A stretch of DNA of 19,117 nt from Clostridiaceae bacterium UBA5444 (lineage in GTDB: Bacteria > Bacillota > Clostridia > Clostridiales > Oxobacteraceae), in the NCBI GenBank assembly GCA_002426575.1, contig DIRE01000002.1, positions 1-19,117 on the forward strand. Direction: 5' to 3'. The notes beneath the pieces are model-generated. The model ran no database searches. It saw nothing but the letters and a program-made list of their open reading frames with translations, and was not told the origin of the DNA. The position numbers were made by a program, and so were the translations under genes. Positions within the stretch are counted from its first letter, which is position 1, and every line of letters starts with the position of its first letter. Below, piece by piece: positions 7,702 through 16,302 of this stretch.

Positions 7702-8967
7702 GTGTTTAAAAAAGGATTTGCTATATATTTAGCAATATCTCTATTATTGACGTCATGTAGCAATCTAGAGAATACTACTTCGAATAAAAAAGAAAGTTTA
7801 CAATCGCAAAGCTGCCAATTCAATTATGATGCTAATTTAGTTACTTTACCTCATTTTAATCAAAATAATTATAGTGGATGGCAAGTGGATATAAGAGGTA
7901 GAGATCTCTCAAACTTAGATTTAAAGAATAGAGAATTTGATCTAATCAATTCAGACTTTGATACTTTTACAAAATGGCCTCTAAAGCTACCCAAAAACTT
8001 TAAACCTGAAATAATAATGGAAAACGCAAAAGACCCGGGATTGAATATTTCAAAACTCCACAAAGAAGGAATTACAGGGAAGGGAATAAATATTGCAATA
8101 ATTGATGGCTGGATGCCTGAGGACCATATAGAATATGCTGATAGGTTAAAGCTGTATATGTCAATTAATAATTATATAGGATATTCGCCAAAACAATCTC
8201 ACGGTGCTGCTGTAGCTTCAATTGCAGTTGGAAAAACTCTAGGAATAGCACCTGAAGCTAATTTGTACTATATAACTGCTCCTAGCACCAATAGCTCAAA
8301 TCAAGCTGATTTTTCAGGGTATGCTAAAGCTATTGAACAAATTATAAAAATTAATAAATCCTTAGCAAATGACAACAAAATAAGAGTATTGGCTATTTCA
8401 TCAGGTTGGACTCCTCAAACTCAAGGCTATATAGAAATAACAAAGGCAATAAAAGAGGCATCCGATGGGGGAATTTTTGTTGTATCAAGTAATTTATTTG
8501 AGACATATTCAGAAAAGTTTTATTTTTACGGTTTAAAAGTAGATGCTTTATCTGACAGAAACGATGTATCAAGTTATAAAGCGGTTCCATGGTCAGAGTG
8601 GATTAATATGTGTAAAAATAGAACTGGCTTTGATAAATACTATGAAAAGAATTTAGATAATAACCCAGCAAAAGAGCAGTTACTAATTCCAATTGGCTGC
8701 AAGACTGTTGCAAATCAACTTGATAAAAATAGTTATACATTTTTATCAACAAGTGGTTGGAGTTGGGGTATACCATATATTGCCGGCTTATATGCCTTAG
8801 CATGTCAGGTTAAGAAGGATATTACGCCGGATATATTCTGGAATATTTCCTTATGTACAGGTCAGAAACAAATTATTAAAAAAAATGATAAATTCCTAGT
8901 AGGCAAGATAGTAAATCCAGAAATGTTGATGGAAAGATTAAAGAGCAGCACAACAATAAAGCCCTAA
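7702..8967 (+). CDS. Subtilisin-like (S8) serine protease lipoprotein, candidate leader peptidase
   Basis: A secreted, membrane-anchored protease of 421 residues. I chose GTG 7702 because the RBS AGAGGTGA (7689-7696) would overlap the alternative GTG at 7693. The N-terminus MFKKGFAIYLAISLLLTSC is a lipoprotein signal with lipobox LTSC, lipidated at C19. A polar linker leads to an S8 domain with all catalytic residues in variant motifs: Asp135 in IAIIDGW, His167 in SHGAAVASIAVG, the oxyanion Asn264 in VVSSN, and Ser354 in GWSWGIPYIAGLYALA, which replaces GTSMATPYVAG. The position outside the membrane and the linkage to a peptide exporter lacking a peptidase suggest that it trims the exported CXXX peptide. 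A role in degrading the product (immunity) or unrelated proteolysis is possible. The insertion sequence lies just upstream, so its promoter may be partly provided by the element. Confidence 0.85.
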   Translation: MFKKGFAIYLAISLLLTSCSNLENTTSNKKESLQSQSCQFNYDANLVTLPHFNQNNYSGWQVDIRGRDLSNLDLKNREFDLINSDFDTFTKWPLKLPKNFKPEIIMENAKDPGLNISKLHKEGITGKGINIAIIDGWMPEDHIEYADRLKLYMSINNYIGYSPKQSHGAAVASIAVGKTLGIAPEANLYYITAPSTNSSNQADFSGYAKAIEQIIKINKSLANDNKIRVLAISSGWTPQTQGYIEITKAIKEASDGGIFVVSSNLFETYSEKFYFYGLKVDALSDRNDVSSYKAVPWSEWINMCKNRTGFDKYYEKNLDNNPAKEQLLIPIGCKTVANQLDKNSYTFLSTSGWSWGIPYIAGLYALACQVKKDITPDIFWNISLCTGQKQIIKKNDKFLVGKIVNPEMLMERLKSSTTIKP

Positions 8968-9183
8968 ACGATAATTAGAAAGAAACCATTTATGATTTAT
9001 ATAATATAATTATGCGCAGCAAAAAATGGACATGTATAGTATAATATGTATAGCAAACTATTATTTAGTTGAAGCAGGTTTTATAAGTAACAGCTCCGAT
9101 TTACAAATACTTAAAAATGAGCAAACTAGTATAGCTGCTCGTATATTTTATGGGATAAGAAAGTGGTGGTGGGGTTATTAAAT

Positions 9184-9618
9184 ATGTTAATTAAAAGGTT
9201 ATCTAAAAAGAGCTTGATGATATTGTCTATAATAGTATTTTTCACTGCAGTTATTCTAATCTACTTTAATCAAACTAAGCAAGCACATAAGGCTATTTCA
9301 GATATGGAAAACAAATATATAGAACAAAAAGCAATTAGTACTGTAATGGCAATGTATTTGAATTTTGATAACTATATTATCGAAGAGTGTCAAAAACAGG
9401 CTCAAGCTCTCAGTGCCGCAGAATTAAACATGAAAATTACATCTGCTGAGGGATTAACGGGTATATCCATATCAGGTACTCCAATAGTTGAAGAAAATAC
9501 TGCTCATGTTATTGTAGAGGTATACGAGCAACCGTTTAAGACGGTACGTTTTTATGAGTTAACTTATAAGAAACTTAATGATACTTGGTTGCTAGATAGT
9601 ATTGGCTTTGATGCATGA
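9184..9618 (+). CDS. Small membrane-anchored protein with NTF2-like extracellular domain, unknown function
   Basis: Hypothetical protein of 144 residues from ATG 9184, which has the G-rich sequence GGTGGTGGGG 9 bases upstream; an in-frame GTG at 9163 is a possible longer start. A basic N-terminus (MLIKRLSKKS) is followed by one membrane helix at about 10-28, so the rest should be outside the cell. Residues about 40-144 alternate helix and strands (ISISGTPIVEENTAHVIVEV, then ELTYKKLNDTWLLDSIGF), the pattern of a cystatin/NTF2-like fold of the DUF4878 kind. It is the last gene before the terminator that ends the island, 216 bases after the protease. A role in peptide immunity would be guesswork. 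Confidence 0.65.
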   Translation: MLIKRLSKKSLMILSIIVFFTAVILIYFNQTKQAHKAISDMENKYIEQKAISTVMAMYLNFDNYIIEECQKQAQALSAAELNMKITSAEGLTGISISGTPIVEENTAHVIVEVYEQPFKTVRFYELTYKKLNDTWLLDSIGFDA

Positions 9619-9668
9619 GTAGAAAGTTACACCATTGATATCTTTCACTACAACTAAATGACAAAACC

Positions 9669-9714
9669 AAGCAGCCTTTAGCCACTATTTATAATGGCTA
9701 AAGGCTGCTTTTTA
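9669..9714 (+). terminator. Strong intrinsic terminator after the island
   Basis: A perfect 16-bp stem (AAGCAGCCTTTAGCCA at 9669-9684 with its complement at 9695-9710), a 10-base loop, and a T-run overlapping the stem end (9709-9713). It lies 51 bases after the 9184-9618 gene and insulates manC. Confidence 0.9.
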
Positions 9715-9769
9715 ATTGCTTTTACTGCAAGAATCAAATAACAGTATATCTCACAAAAAAATTCCATCA

Positions 9770-9799
9770 TTCACAACATATATTTTAAAATCATATACT
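9770..9799 (+). promoter_or_regulatory. Candidate manC promoter
   Basis: TTCACA (9770-9775) and TATACT (9794-9799) with 18-base spacing, located between the upstream terminator and the manC RBS (GGCGGGTGG at 9814-9822). Confidence 0.4.
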
Positions 9800-9830
9800 G
9801 ATATATACACAAAGGCGGGTGGTGTTATTT

Positions 9831-10907
9831 TTGGACTATGCTTTAATAATGTCTGGTGGCATGGGTACAAGGTTTTGGCCTAAGTCAAGACATAGTATGC
9901 CTAAGCAATTTTTAAAAACTGTCGGGGATAGGACTATGATACAGAATACTGTAGATAGAATAGAAAAGTGCCTTCCCCGCAATAATATATGCATAGTTAC
10001 TAATAGGGATTATGTAAAAATGATAAAAAAGCAGCTTCCCAAAGTAAGGAATGAAAACATATTTATAGAGCCAGATAATAAAGAGACGGCTACATGTATA
10101 GGCTTTTCTGCAATGAAACTTTTAAAGCGGGATCCTGAGGCGGTTATGGTTGTGCTTCCATCAGATCATGTTATATTAAATGTTGATGAATTTGCAAAGA
10201 CCGTGGATAAGGCATTAGAGATTGCTAAAAAAGAAGATGTTTTAGTTACAATGGGTGTTATGCCAACACGGCCTGAAACAGCATATGGATACATTGAAAT
10301 AGGAAAACCTTTATGTGACTTAAAAGGCATACCATCTTATAGGGTTAAGAGGTTTACAGAAAAACCAAATAAAACTATTGCTCAAATACTTGTTGATAAG
10401 GGAACATTTTTGTGGAATACTGGTATGTTTGTTTGGAAAGCATCAGTACTTTTAGAAGAGATAGAAAAATATTTACCTGAATTTTATATAAGCCTCAAAA
10501 CCATGGAGAAGGCTATAGGGACCCCTGATGAGGATAGAGTAGTAGAGGAAGAGTATAAAAAAATAGATGGAATATCTATTGATTTTGGAATTATGGAGAA
10601 ATCCCTTAACGTAGTTGTAATAAAGACAAAACTTCAGTGGGATGATATAGGAAATTGGAATGCTCTTGAAAAGTATTATATTAAAGACGATGAAAATAAT
10701 ATTGTAAATGGTCTATGCTCTAGTATAGATACAAAAAACTGTATGGTATTTGGGGACAGCAGACTTATTGCAACTATTGGAGTAAACAATTTGTTAATAG
10801 TTGATACGGGAGATACGGTTCTTATATGTGATAGGGAGAGAGATCAAGACATAAAGGAGATTGTAAAGCAGCTGTCTAATATGAGAGGATTTGATAAATT
10901 CATATAG
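9831..10907 (+). CDS. manC: Mannose-1-phosphate guanylyltransferase
   Basis: A cytoplasmic enzyme making GDP-mannose and pyrophosphate from mannose 1-phosphate and GTP, for polysaccharide or glycoconjugate synthesis. The protein is 358 residues from TTG 9831, giving the family-typical start MDYALIMSGGMGTRFWPKSR and an RBS (GGCGGGTGGTG) at proper distance; a GTG at 9819 would overlap that RBS. Visible motifs are the nucleotide-binding GGMGTRFWP (9-17) with PKQF, EPDNKETATC, VLPSDHVI, the product-site FLWNTGMFVW, and EKSLNVVVIKTKLQWDDIGNW. The length fits the single-domain enzyme without the C-terminal phosphomannose isomerase domain. It appears monocistronic between two terminators. A truncated copy of codons about 47-87 lies at the left end of the window. 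Confidence 0.92.
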   Translation: MDYALIMSGGMGTRFWPKSRHSMPKQFLKTVGDRTMIQNTVDRIEKCLPRNNICIVTNRDYVKMIKKQLPKVRNENIFIEPDNKETATCIGFSAMKLLKRDPEAVMVVLPSDHVILNVDEFAKTVDKALEIAKKEDVLVTMGVMPTRPETAYGYIEIGKPLCDLKGIPSYRVKRFTEKPNKTIAQILVDKGTFLWNTGMFVWKASVLLEEIEKYLPEFYISLKTMEKAIGTPDEDRVVEEEYKKIDGISIDFGIMEKSLNVVVIKTKLQWDDIGNWNALEKYYIKDDENNIVNGLCSSIDTKNCMVFGDSRLIATIGVNNLLIVDTGDTVLICDRERDQDIKEIVKQLSNMRGFDKFI

Positions 10908-10909
10908 CT

Positions 10910-10950
10910 ATATATAAAAGGGGTATGATTGTCATACCCCTTTTATATAT
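10910..10950. terminator. Bidirectional terminator between manC and the LacI-type gene
   Basis: A perfect 19-bp stem (10910-10928 with 10932-10950) and a 3-base loop TTG. The A-tract and T-tract lie inside the stem (AAAAGGGG / CCCCTTTT), so it can work for both convergent genes. It begins 3 bases after the manC stop. Confidence 0.88.
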
Positions 10951-10972
10951 TAGCTGCCAATAGCAGCAGTAG

Positions 10973-11971
10973 TTATAGAATATTTTTTACAGAGTCTCTG
11001 ACAATTAACTGTGTATTGAGACAAATACTTTCATAAGGCTTATCAGGGTTTTTGATTCTTTCAATAAGCATCTCTACTGCCCTCTCACCCATAGCCTGCT
11101 TTGGTACATCCACCGTAGTAAGCCCGGGGTATAATAACTCTGAGATATTGTCAAACCCTATAACACTAGCATCATTTGGAACCATTATATTCATATCGGT
11201 AAGTGCTTTCATAAAGATAATGGCGGTAGTGTCGTTGACACAAATCCATGCTGTTGGGAAGTTTTCTTTTCTCTTGGTTGACTTTATTCTATCCTTAAGG
11301 TATTGAGTATCATAATAGGATGCCTCAAGCCATATAAAATCTTCATCTATAGGCAGGCCGAACTCCTTCATGTATTTTGTATAAGCCTCAAAGCGTTCTA
11401 TAAAACTATAAGCGGAAATACAATTACTTATAAATCCTATATTTCTATGACCATTTTCGTATAAGTGTTTAATGGACTTATAAATACCTATTTTATTAGA
11501 TGAATTAATATAATCACATTCAATTTCCTCACTAAAGTGATCTACTACAACCATTGGATTGTTTGCATCTTTAATCTTTTTTAAAAGTGCGTCACTAATT
11601 GTACCTACAATTATAAAACCTTCGTTTAAATGTCCACCTATAGATGATGTTATCTCAAGGCTTTCCTCTTTACTTTCATCTATACCCTCAATGCTTAATT
11701 TTATATTATTATTTCCTGCATAATGATTTATGCCATATAGCACTTGAGGCCAAAATGTAACGTCCGCCAAAAATGTTTTCCTACATAATACTGTTATATT
11801 GCTAATAAGGCTATTACTGTTTGTTTTTTCATATCCCATGTCTTTAGCTACTTTTATTATATCCTTGCGCAGGCTGTCACTGACGCCAGCTGCACCTCTT
11901 AATGCTTTAGAAACAGTGTTTTTTGATACATTAAGTTTTGATGCAATATCTCCTAATGTAACCCTTGCCAA
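10973..11971 (-). CDS. LacI-family transcriptional regulator
   Basis: A sugar-responsive DNA-binding repressor type protein of 332 residues. The helix-turn-helix is at the N-terminus (VTLGDIASKLNVSKNTVSKA, then LRG and a hinge helix by about residue 50), followed by a periplasmic-binding-protein-like ligand domain ending with the typical SVIGFDNISELLYPGLTTVD and a C-terminal LIVRDS. The start is TTG at 11971, with RBS GGTGA 6 bases before it. It is convergent to manC and divergent from the ABC pair at 12531. Its ligand and target genes are not evident; autoregulation or control of a divergent promoter is the usual arrangement. I found no clear LacI-type operator with a central CG. Confidence 0.88.
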   Translation of the reverse strand: MARVTLGDIASKLNVSKNTVSKALRGAAGVSDSLRKDIIKVAKDMGYEKTNSNSLISNITVLCRKTFLADVTFWPQVLYGINHYAGNNNIKLSIEGIDESKEESLEITSSIGGHLNEGFIIVGTISDALLKKIKDANNPMVVVDHFSEEIECDYINSSNKIGIYKSIKHLYENGHRNIGFISNCISAYSFIERFEAYTKYMKEFGLPIDEDFIWLEASYYDTQYLKDRIKSTKRKENFPTAWICVNDTTAIIFMKALTDMNIMVPNDASVIGFDNISELLYPGLTTVDVPKQAMGERAVEMLIERIKNPDKPYESICLNTQLIVRDSVKNIL

Positions 11972-12530
11972 TATTAATCACCACACAATCCTATTTTTAA
12001 GTACTTTAATTGATTTAAACGGTAGTATAATATCTGAGTTATACAAACAAGCTACTATCTATTATAGGTAAAGTGTAATCTATAATAATCATAAAATCAA
12101 TAGCCCTAATTGGATTTGTGCATGTTTTTAGGGTTAATGTGCCTGAATATAACTTAGAAGTAACCTAAACAAGTTTAATAAAGTATATTTACATGGTTAG
12201 GACTTGATAGGCTATATCAATACGGCATGGAAAATTACTGAAATGTCAATAAATTCGAAAGATTTGTATTTATTATTGAAGTTTATGGAAATATAGGCTA
12301 CAATTAGTACGTAGATTAAGCTAAAAGTAGGTTATGACGTACTTACCTTAACCTAATTTTTATGGCGTTTAGTACAAAATACTAAATACTTAGTATCCCT
12401 ATGTGCATTTTCAATTCCAATTTATTTATTAGGTGACAAATTAAATATGGTATCTTTATATAATAATATTGTTGACTTCTTTTCATAAAAGAAAGAATAA
12501 TTAATATAGAAATTACGAGGTGAGGGAAAT
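11972..12530. other. Long divergent intergenic region
   Basis: 559 bases between the divergent LacI-type and ABC genes, with no ORF worth calling. Two interleaved 7-bp inverted repeats lie at 12306-12355: AGTACGT 12306-12312 with ACGTACT 12337-12343, and TAGGTTA 12328-12334 with TAACCTA 12349-12355. The ABC promoter is at the right end. The length is more than two promoters need, so an unrecognised RNA or eroded gene may be present. Confidence 0.5.
12472..12501 (+). promoter_or_regulatory. Candidate promoter of the ABC pair with spacer palindrome
   Basis: TTGACT (12472-12477) and AATAAT (12496-12501), 18 bases apart. Within the spacer lies a perfect inverted repeat, TTCTTTT-cat-AAAAGAA (12477-12493), well placed for a repressor or a MerR-type activator. 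The RBS GAGGTGAGGG and ATG follow 30 bases later. Confidence 0.45.
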
Positions 12531-14333
12531 ATGAAGGATAAGAAATACAGCATGTTTTCTAATATTTCGTATGCTTTGAAAAATATCTGGCTGTGGGACA
12601 AGAAGTTTTATCTTTATTTCATACCAAGTATTCCTCTTGATGTTATTTTGCCGCTTGCTACAGTATATTTTCCAAAAATAATTATTGATGCTGTAGAGAA
12701 CAAGCAGAGTATATCATCCTTGATATTGATTATTAGTGTATATTTTGGTGTGTTGTTTATTATTGACCAAATAAAATATTATTGCAGTACAAGGCTCGAT
12801 ATGCGCCAATATACTTTTTCGGGGATTTATCAAAATAAAATGGACGAAAAATATATGCGTACTGACTTTTCAAATACAGATAACCCGGAAATTAACATCA
12901 AATATTCCATTGCAATGGATGATGCTAGCTCAGGGCAATGCGCACCTGAATTTATTTGGAGGTCACTCTTAAGTTTTTTTAAAAATGTTCTTGGGGTATT
13001 TACATTTGGAAGTATTATTGGTGTATTATCTCCCGTGATTTTGCTCTTGCTTTTTGCTTCGGCTGCAGTTACATATTTCGTAAGTACTTGGCAGCGTAAT
13101 TATTCGGAAAAAAATAAAAATAAATGGTCAGCCATAGACCGTAAGGTCAACTATCTTTCTGGTTTCTCATCAAAATTTGAATATGCAAAAGATATTCGTT
13201 TATACGGAATGTTGAACTGGATAAACGATTTACTAAATATCTTTCTAAAAGAACGCTTTGCCTGGACGAAAAAAGTTAGCCTGCGCTCATTTATAGGAAC
13301 ATGTATCGGAGCACTCTTGACACTTTTGCGTGATGGAGTGTCGTATGCTGTTCTTATTTCCATGCTTCTTAATAATAAGATTAGTGTTGGCGATTTTGTA
13401 TTCTATTTTGGAGCAATTACAAGTTTTTCAGTATGGCTAGGAAGTATTGCAGATAATGTAAACGATATAATTGGAAAGAGCATCAAAATAGGATATTATC
13501 GTGAATATTTTGATATTAGGGAAAACTATAATCATGGTAAAGGGTGTGCGTTGCCAACAGCAGGTGAGATGCCAGTCGATATTGAATTTTGCAATGTATC
13601 TTATAAATATCCATCCACAGATGCTTATGTGCTTAAGAATATTAACTTAAAAATAAATAAAGGGGAAAAGCTTGCTATTGTCGGTGCAAACGGTGCAGGT
13701 AAGACCACCCTTGTCAAGCTGATGTGCGGATTATATTATCCAAATGAAGGTGTGGTTAAATTAAATGGTATACCTATAACAAATTATAATATTGAGGAAT
13801 ATTATACACTGTTTTCAGCTGTATTTCAGGACATGTATCTTCTTCCCGTAACAATAGCAGAGTTTGTTTCATCAAATGATACAAAAATAGACCGGGAGAG
13901 AGTAAAATCCGCTATCATTCAATCAGGGCTTGATAATAAAATATCCATACTTGAAAAAGGCATTGATTCCCGTTTAATGAAAGGTATTTTTGATGATTCA
14001 ATAGACTTGTCTGGTGGTGAAAAGCAAAAGCTAATGCTTGCTCGTGCATTGTATAAGGATGCTCCAGTTATTGTACTTGATGAGCCTACTGCTGCACTTG
14101 ATCCTATTGCCGAAAATGAGTTATATCTAAAATATAATAGCTTAACAAAAAATAAAACGTCTGTGTATATCTCTCACCGTCTTGCTTCAACGCGTTTTTG
14201 CGATAGAATAATATTTATTGAAAATGGTGAAATTGTTGAGATGGGTTCTCATGATGAACTCATGAAGCAAAATGGCAAATATGCCTATATGTTTGGCCTT
14301 CAAAGTCATTACTATAAGGAGGAAGCTGTATAA
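12531..14333 (+). CDS. ABC exporter half, membrane plus ATPase (first of a pair)
   Basis: A 600-residue cytoplasmic-membrane protein. The N-terminal exporter membrane domain (about 20-330) has several hydrophobic helices. The ATPase domain has Walker A GANGAGKTT from G385, signature LSGGE at 493-497, Walker B IVLDEPTAALD with D517/E518, and the H-loop in YISHRL. Its stop codon overlaps the start of the next gene by one base (TAATG), so the pair are translated together and probably form a heterodimer. Both ATPase domains look catalytically intact. The substrate is unknown: peptides, drugs or lipids are possible. Arginine is mostly CGT/CGC here, unlike manC and the genes downstream, which use AGA/AGG, a sign of separate ancestry. 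Neighbouring regulation could come from the divergent LacI-type gene, but the sequence does not prove it. Confidence 0.87.
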   Translation: MKDKKYSMFSNISYALKNIWLWDKKFYLYFIPSIPLDVILPLATVYFPKIIIDAVENKQSISSLILIISVYFGVLFIIDQIKYYCSTRLDMRQYTFSGIYQNKMDEKYMRTDFSNTDNPEINIKYSIAMDDASSGQCAPEFIWRSLLSFFKNVLGVFTFGSIIGVLSPVILLLLFASAAVTYFVSTWQRNYSEKNKNKWSAIDRKVNYLSGFSSKFEYAKDIRLYGMLNWINDLLNIFLKERFAWTKKVSLRSFIGTCIGALLTLLRDGVSYAVLISMLLNNKISVGDFVFYFGAITSFSVWLGSIADNVNDIIGKSIKIGYYREYFDIRENYNHGKGCALPTAGEMPVDIEFCNVSYKYPSTDAYVLKNINLKINKGEKLAIVGANGAGKTTLVKLMCGLYYPNEGVVKLNGIPITNYNIEEYYTLFSAVFQDMYLLPVTIAEFVSSNDTKIDRERVKSAIIQSGLDNKISILEKGIDSRLMKGIFDDSIDLSGGEKQKLMLARALYKDAPVIVLDEPTAALDPIAENELYLKYNSLTKNKTSVYISHRLASTRFCDRIIFIENGEIVEMGSHDELMKQNGKYAYMFGLQSHYYKEEAV

Positions 14334-16177
14334 TGGATAATAAAAAATGCAATCCTAATATTCGTGCAATAAAACTGTGGCATTCTCTGTGCTCGCAGTA
14401 TTTTCCTTTAATGTTTGCCAACGCTGTTTTTGCAAATTTGTCACCGTTTTTCAATATTTATATGTCAGCAGAAATTGTTAATGAAATCTCAGGTGCAAGG
14501 AATAAAAATACTATTATACTTTTAGTTTCTATAACTATATTTGGGAACTTTTTTATATCGATAATAGGCGGAATTTTAAACCGTGAATATGGACATAAAA
14601 CTACCCTGTTTAATCAAAGGGAAAGTGTTTTGTTTAATAATAAGACACTTACTCTTGACTATGATAAGCTTGAAAATGCTGAGGTACGTCAGTTGCGGAG
14701 AAAGATTAATGAATCGGCAATGATCAATAACCATGGTAAGCAATTACTTATAGATAGTATAAACAGCCTTGTAAATAATATAATCAATTTAGCATTTGCT
14801 GCTTATTTATTTATTGAAATGATTGTACTTATTATAGCAGCCGAATTTAATTGGGCAGCACTTCTTTTTGCAGGATTAATTATCGTTTTAATTTTATTGA
14901 ATGTATGGATGGATTCCTCTGCAGAAAAGAGTGTTTCCAAAATTTCAAACGATTTATCTCAAACAATGATAGATGAAAACAGAATCGGCGAGTCGCTCGA
15001 TTGCTATAATATGGGCAAAGATGTTCGCCTATATCGTCAAGATAAGCTAATAATGAATATAAAAGAATACACCCTTAATCTCCATAAAAAGTCTTTTAAG
15101 AAGCTCTTTGACAACAATTTTAAAGTGCATATTCCTATGTCAATCTTATCATATTTATTGCAGGCTACAGTATATATTTTTGTCTGCATATATGCAGTTA
15201 AAGGTGTTTTTGGTATTGGCAGCATAATAAAGTACGTTGGATTTACTCAAAGGTTGATAGATTCCATTATAAATATTTCTAATATCACCGCCCAAATAAA
15301 ATACAACACGCCTTTCGTCGAAGATTACCTTGCTTTTTTCGATATTCCAAGAAAAATGTCTCAAGGTACTTTGCATATTCAAAAATGTGCGTTTTATCAA
15401 CAGAACGCTGTAGATTACGAGGTCGAATTTCGCAATGTAAGTTTCAAATATCCATCTTCAGACACATATGCTCTTCGTAATATTTCGCTCAAATTAAAGG
15501 TTGGGGAGAGGCTTGCAGTGGTTGGCCAAAACGGCAGTGGAAAAACAACATTTATTAAACTGCTTTGTCGGCTGTATGATCCCACAGAGGGGGAAATATT
15601 GCTCAATGGTATTAACATTAAAGATTACAACTATGACGAATACATGTCTGCTTTTTCAGTGGTATTCCAGGATTTCAAACTGTTTTCGTTTAGTCTGGCA
15701 CAAAATGTTGCTTCAAAGGTAGATTACGATAAGGAGAAGGTAGAATCCTGCCTGACTGAAGCTAACTTCGGCCATAGGCTTGCTGAAATGCCAGACGGTG
15801 TGGATACCTATCTTTACAGGGACTTTGATGAAAAGGGAGTTGAAATATCAGGAGGTGAGGCACAAAAGATTGCCATTGCCCGTGCGCTTTACAAGGATGC
15901 ACCTTTTATTATTCTTGATGAACCCACGGCAGCACTTGATCCTATTGCAGAATTTGAGATATATAAAAATTTCAATGAGATAGTAGGCAATAAGACTGCA
16001 ATTTATATAAGTCATCGTTTGTCCTCATGCCGTTTTTGTGACGATATTGTTGTGTTTAACGAAGGCAGGCTTATACAGCGAGGCAGCCACGATACTTTAG
16101 TTGCTGATACAAAGGGTAAATATTATGAACTTTGGAATGCCCAGGCACAATATTATAAAGAAAATAAGGCAGTTTAA
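14333..16177 (+). CDS. ABC exporter half, membrane plus ATPase (second of a pair)
   Basis: A 614-residue partner of the preceding gene, starting at the overlapping TAATG with AAGGAGG RBS 10 bases upstream. The membrane domain is at about 20-330. The ATPase domain has Walker A GQNGSGKTT from G398, signature ISGGE at 505-509 in VEISGGEAQKIAIARAL, Walker B IILDEPTAALD with D529/E530, and the H-loop in YISHRLSS. The two proteins share the same domain plan and similar ATPase motifs but are clearly diverged, consistent with an old gene duplication and a heterodimeric exporter. Codon choice matches its partner rather than its neighbours. No strong terminator follows; a weak A/T hairpin is at 16209-16225. 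Confidence 0.87.
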   Translation: MDNKKCNPNIRAIKLWHSLCSQYFPLMFANAVFANLSPFFNIYMSAEIVNEISGARNKNTIILLVSITIFGNFFISIIGGILNREYGHKTTLFNQRESVLFNNKTLTLDYDKLENAEVRQLRRKINESAMINNHGKQLLIDSINSLVNNIINLAFAAYLFIEMIVLIIAAEFNWAALLFAGLIIVLILLNVWMDSSAEKSVSKISNDLSQTMIDENRIGESLDCYNMGKDVRLYRQDKLIMNIKEYTLNLHKKSFKKLFDNNFKVHIPMSILSYLLQATVYIFVCIYAVKGVFGIGSIIKYVGFTQRLIDSIINISNITAQIKYNTPFVEDYLAFFDIPRKMSQGTLHIQKCAFYQQNAVDYEVEFRNVSFKYPSSDTYALRNISLKLKVGERLAVVGQNGSGKTTFIKLLCRLYDPTEGEILLNGINIKDYNYDEYMSAFSVVFQDFKLFSFSLAQNVASKVDYDKEKVESCLTEANFGHRLAEMPDGVDTYLYRDFDEKGVEISGGEAQKIAIARALYKDAPFIILDEPTAALDPIAEFEIYKNFNEIVGNKTAIYISHRLSSCRFCDDIVVFNEGRLIQRGSHDTLVADTKGKYYELWNAQAQYYKENKAV

Positions 16178-16253
16178 ATATAAAGCAGGAAGTTTTACTT
16201 TTTCATTTTAGATTTAGTTAATCTAGCTTTTATACCTCATATGTATTAACATC

Positions 16254-16283
16254 TATATATAGCTATATATAAATATAGCTATA
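16254..16283. repeat. TATAGCTATA palindromes upstream of the endonuclease IV-like gene
   Basis: An 18-bp perfect palindrome TATATATAGCTATATATA (16254-16271) is followed at once by a shorter one, TATAGCTATA (16274-16283). They end just before the RBS (AAGGGGG). They could be operator sites or only the AT-rich promoter. Confidence 0.4.
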
Positions 16284-16302
16284 AGTAAGGGGGTTAACAC
16301 TT

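Noticed and set aside
16209..16225. Terminator after the second ABC gene
   Set aside because: Only a 6-bp A/T-rich stem with a short, interrupted T-run; too weak to call.
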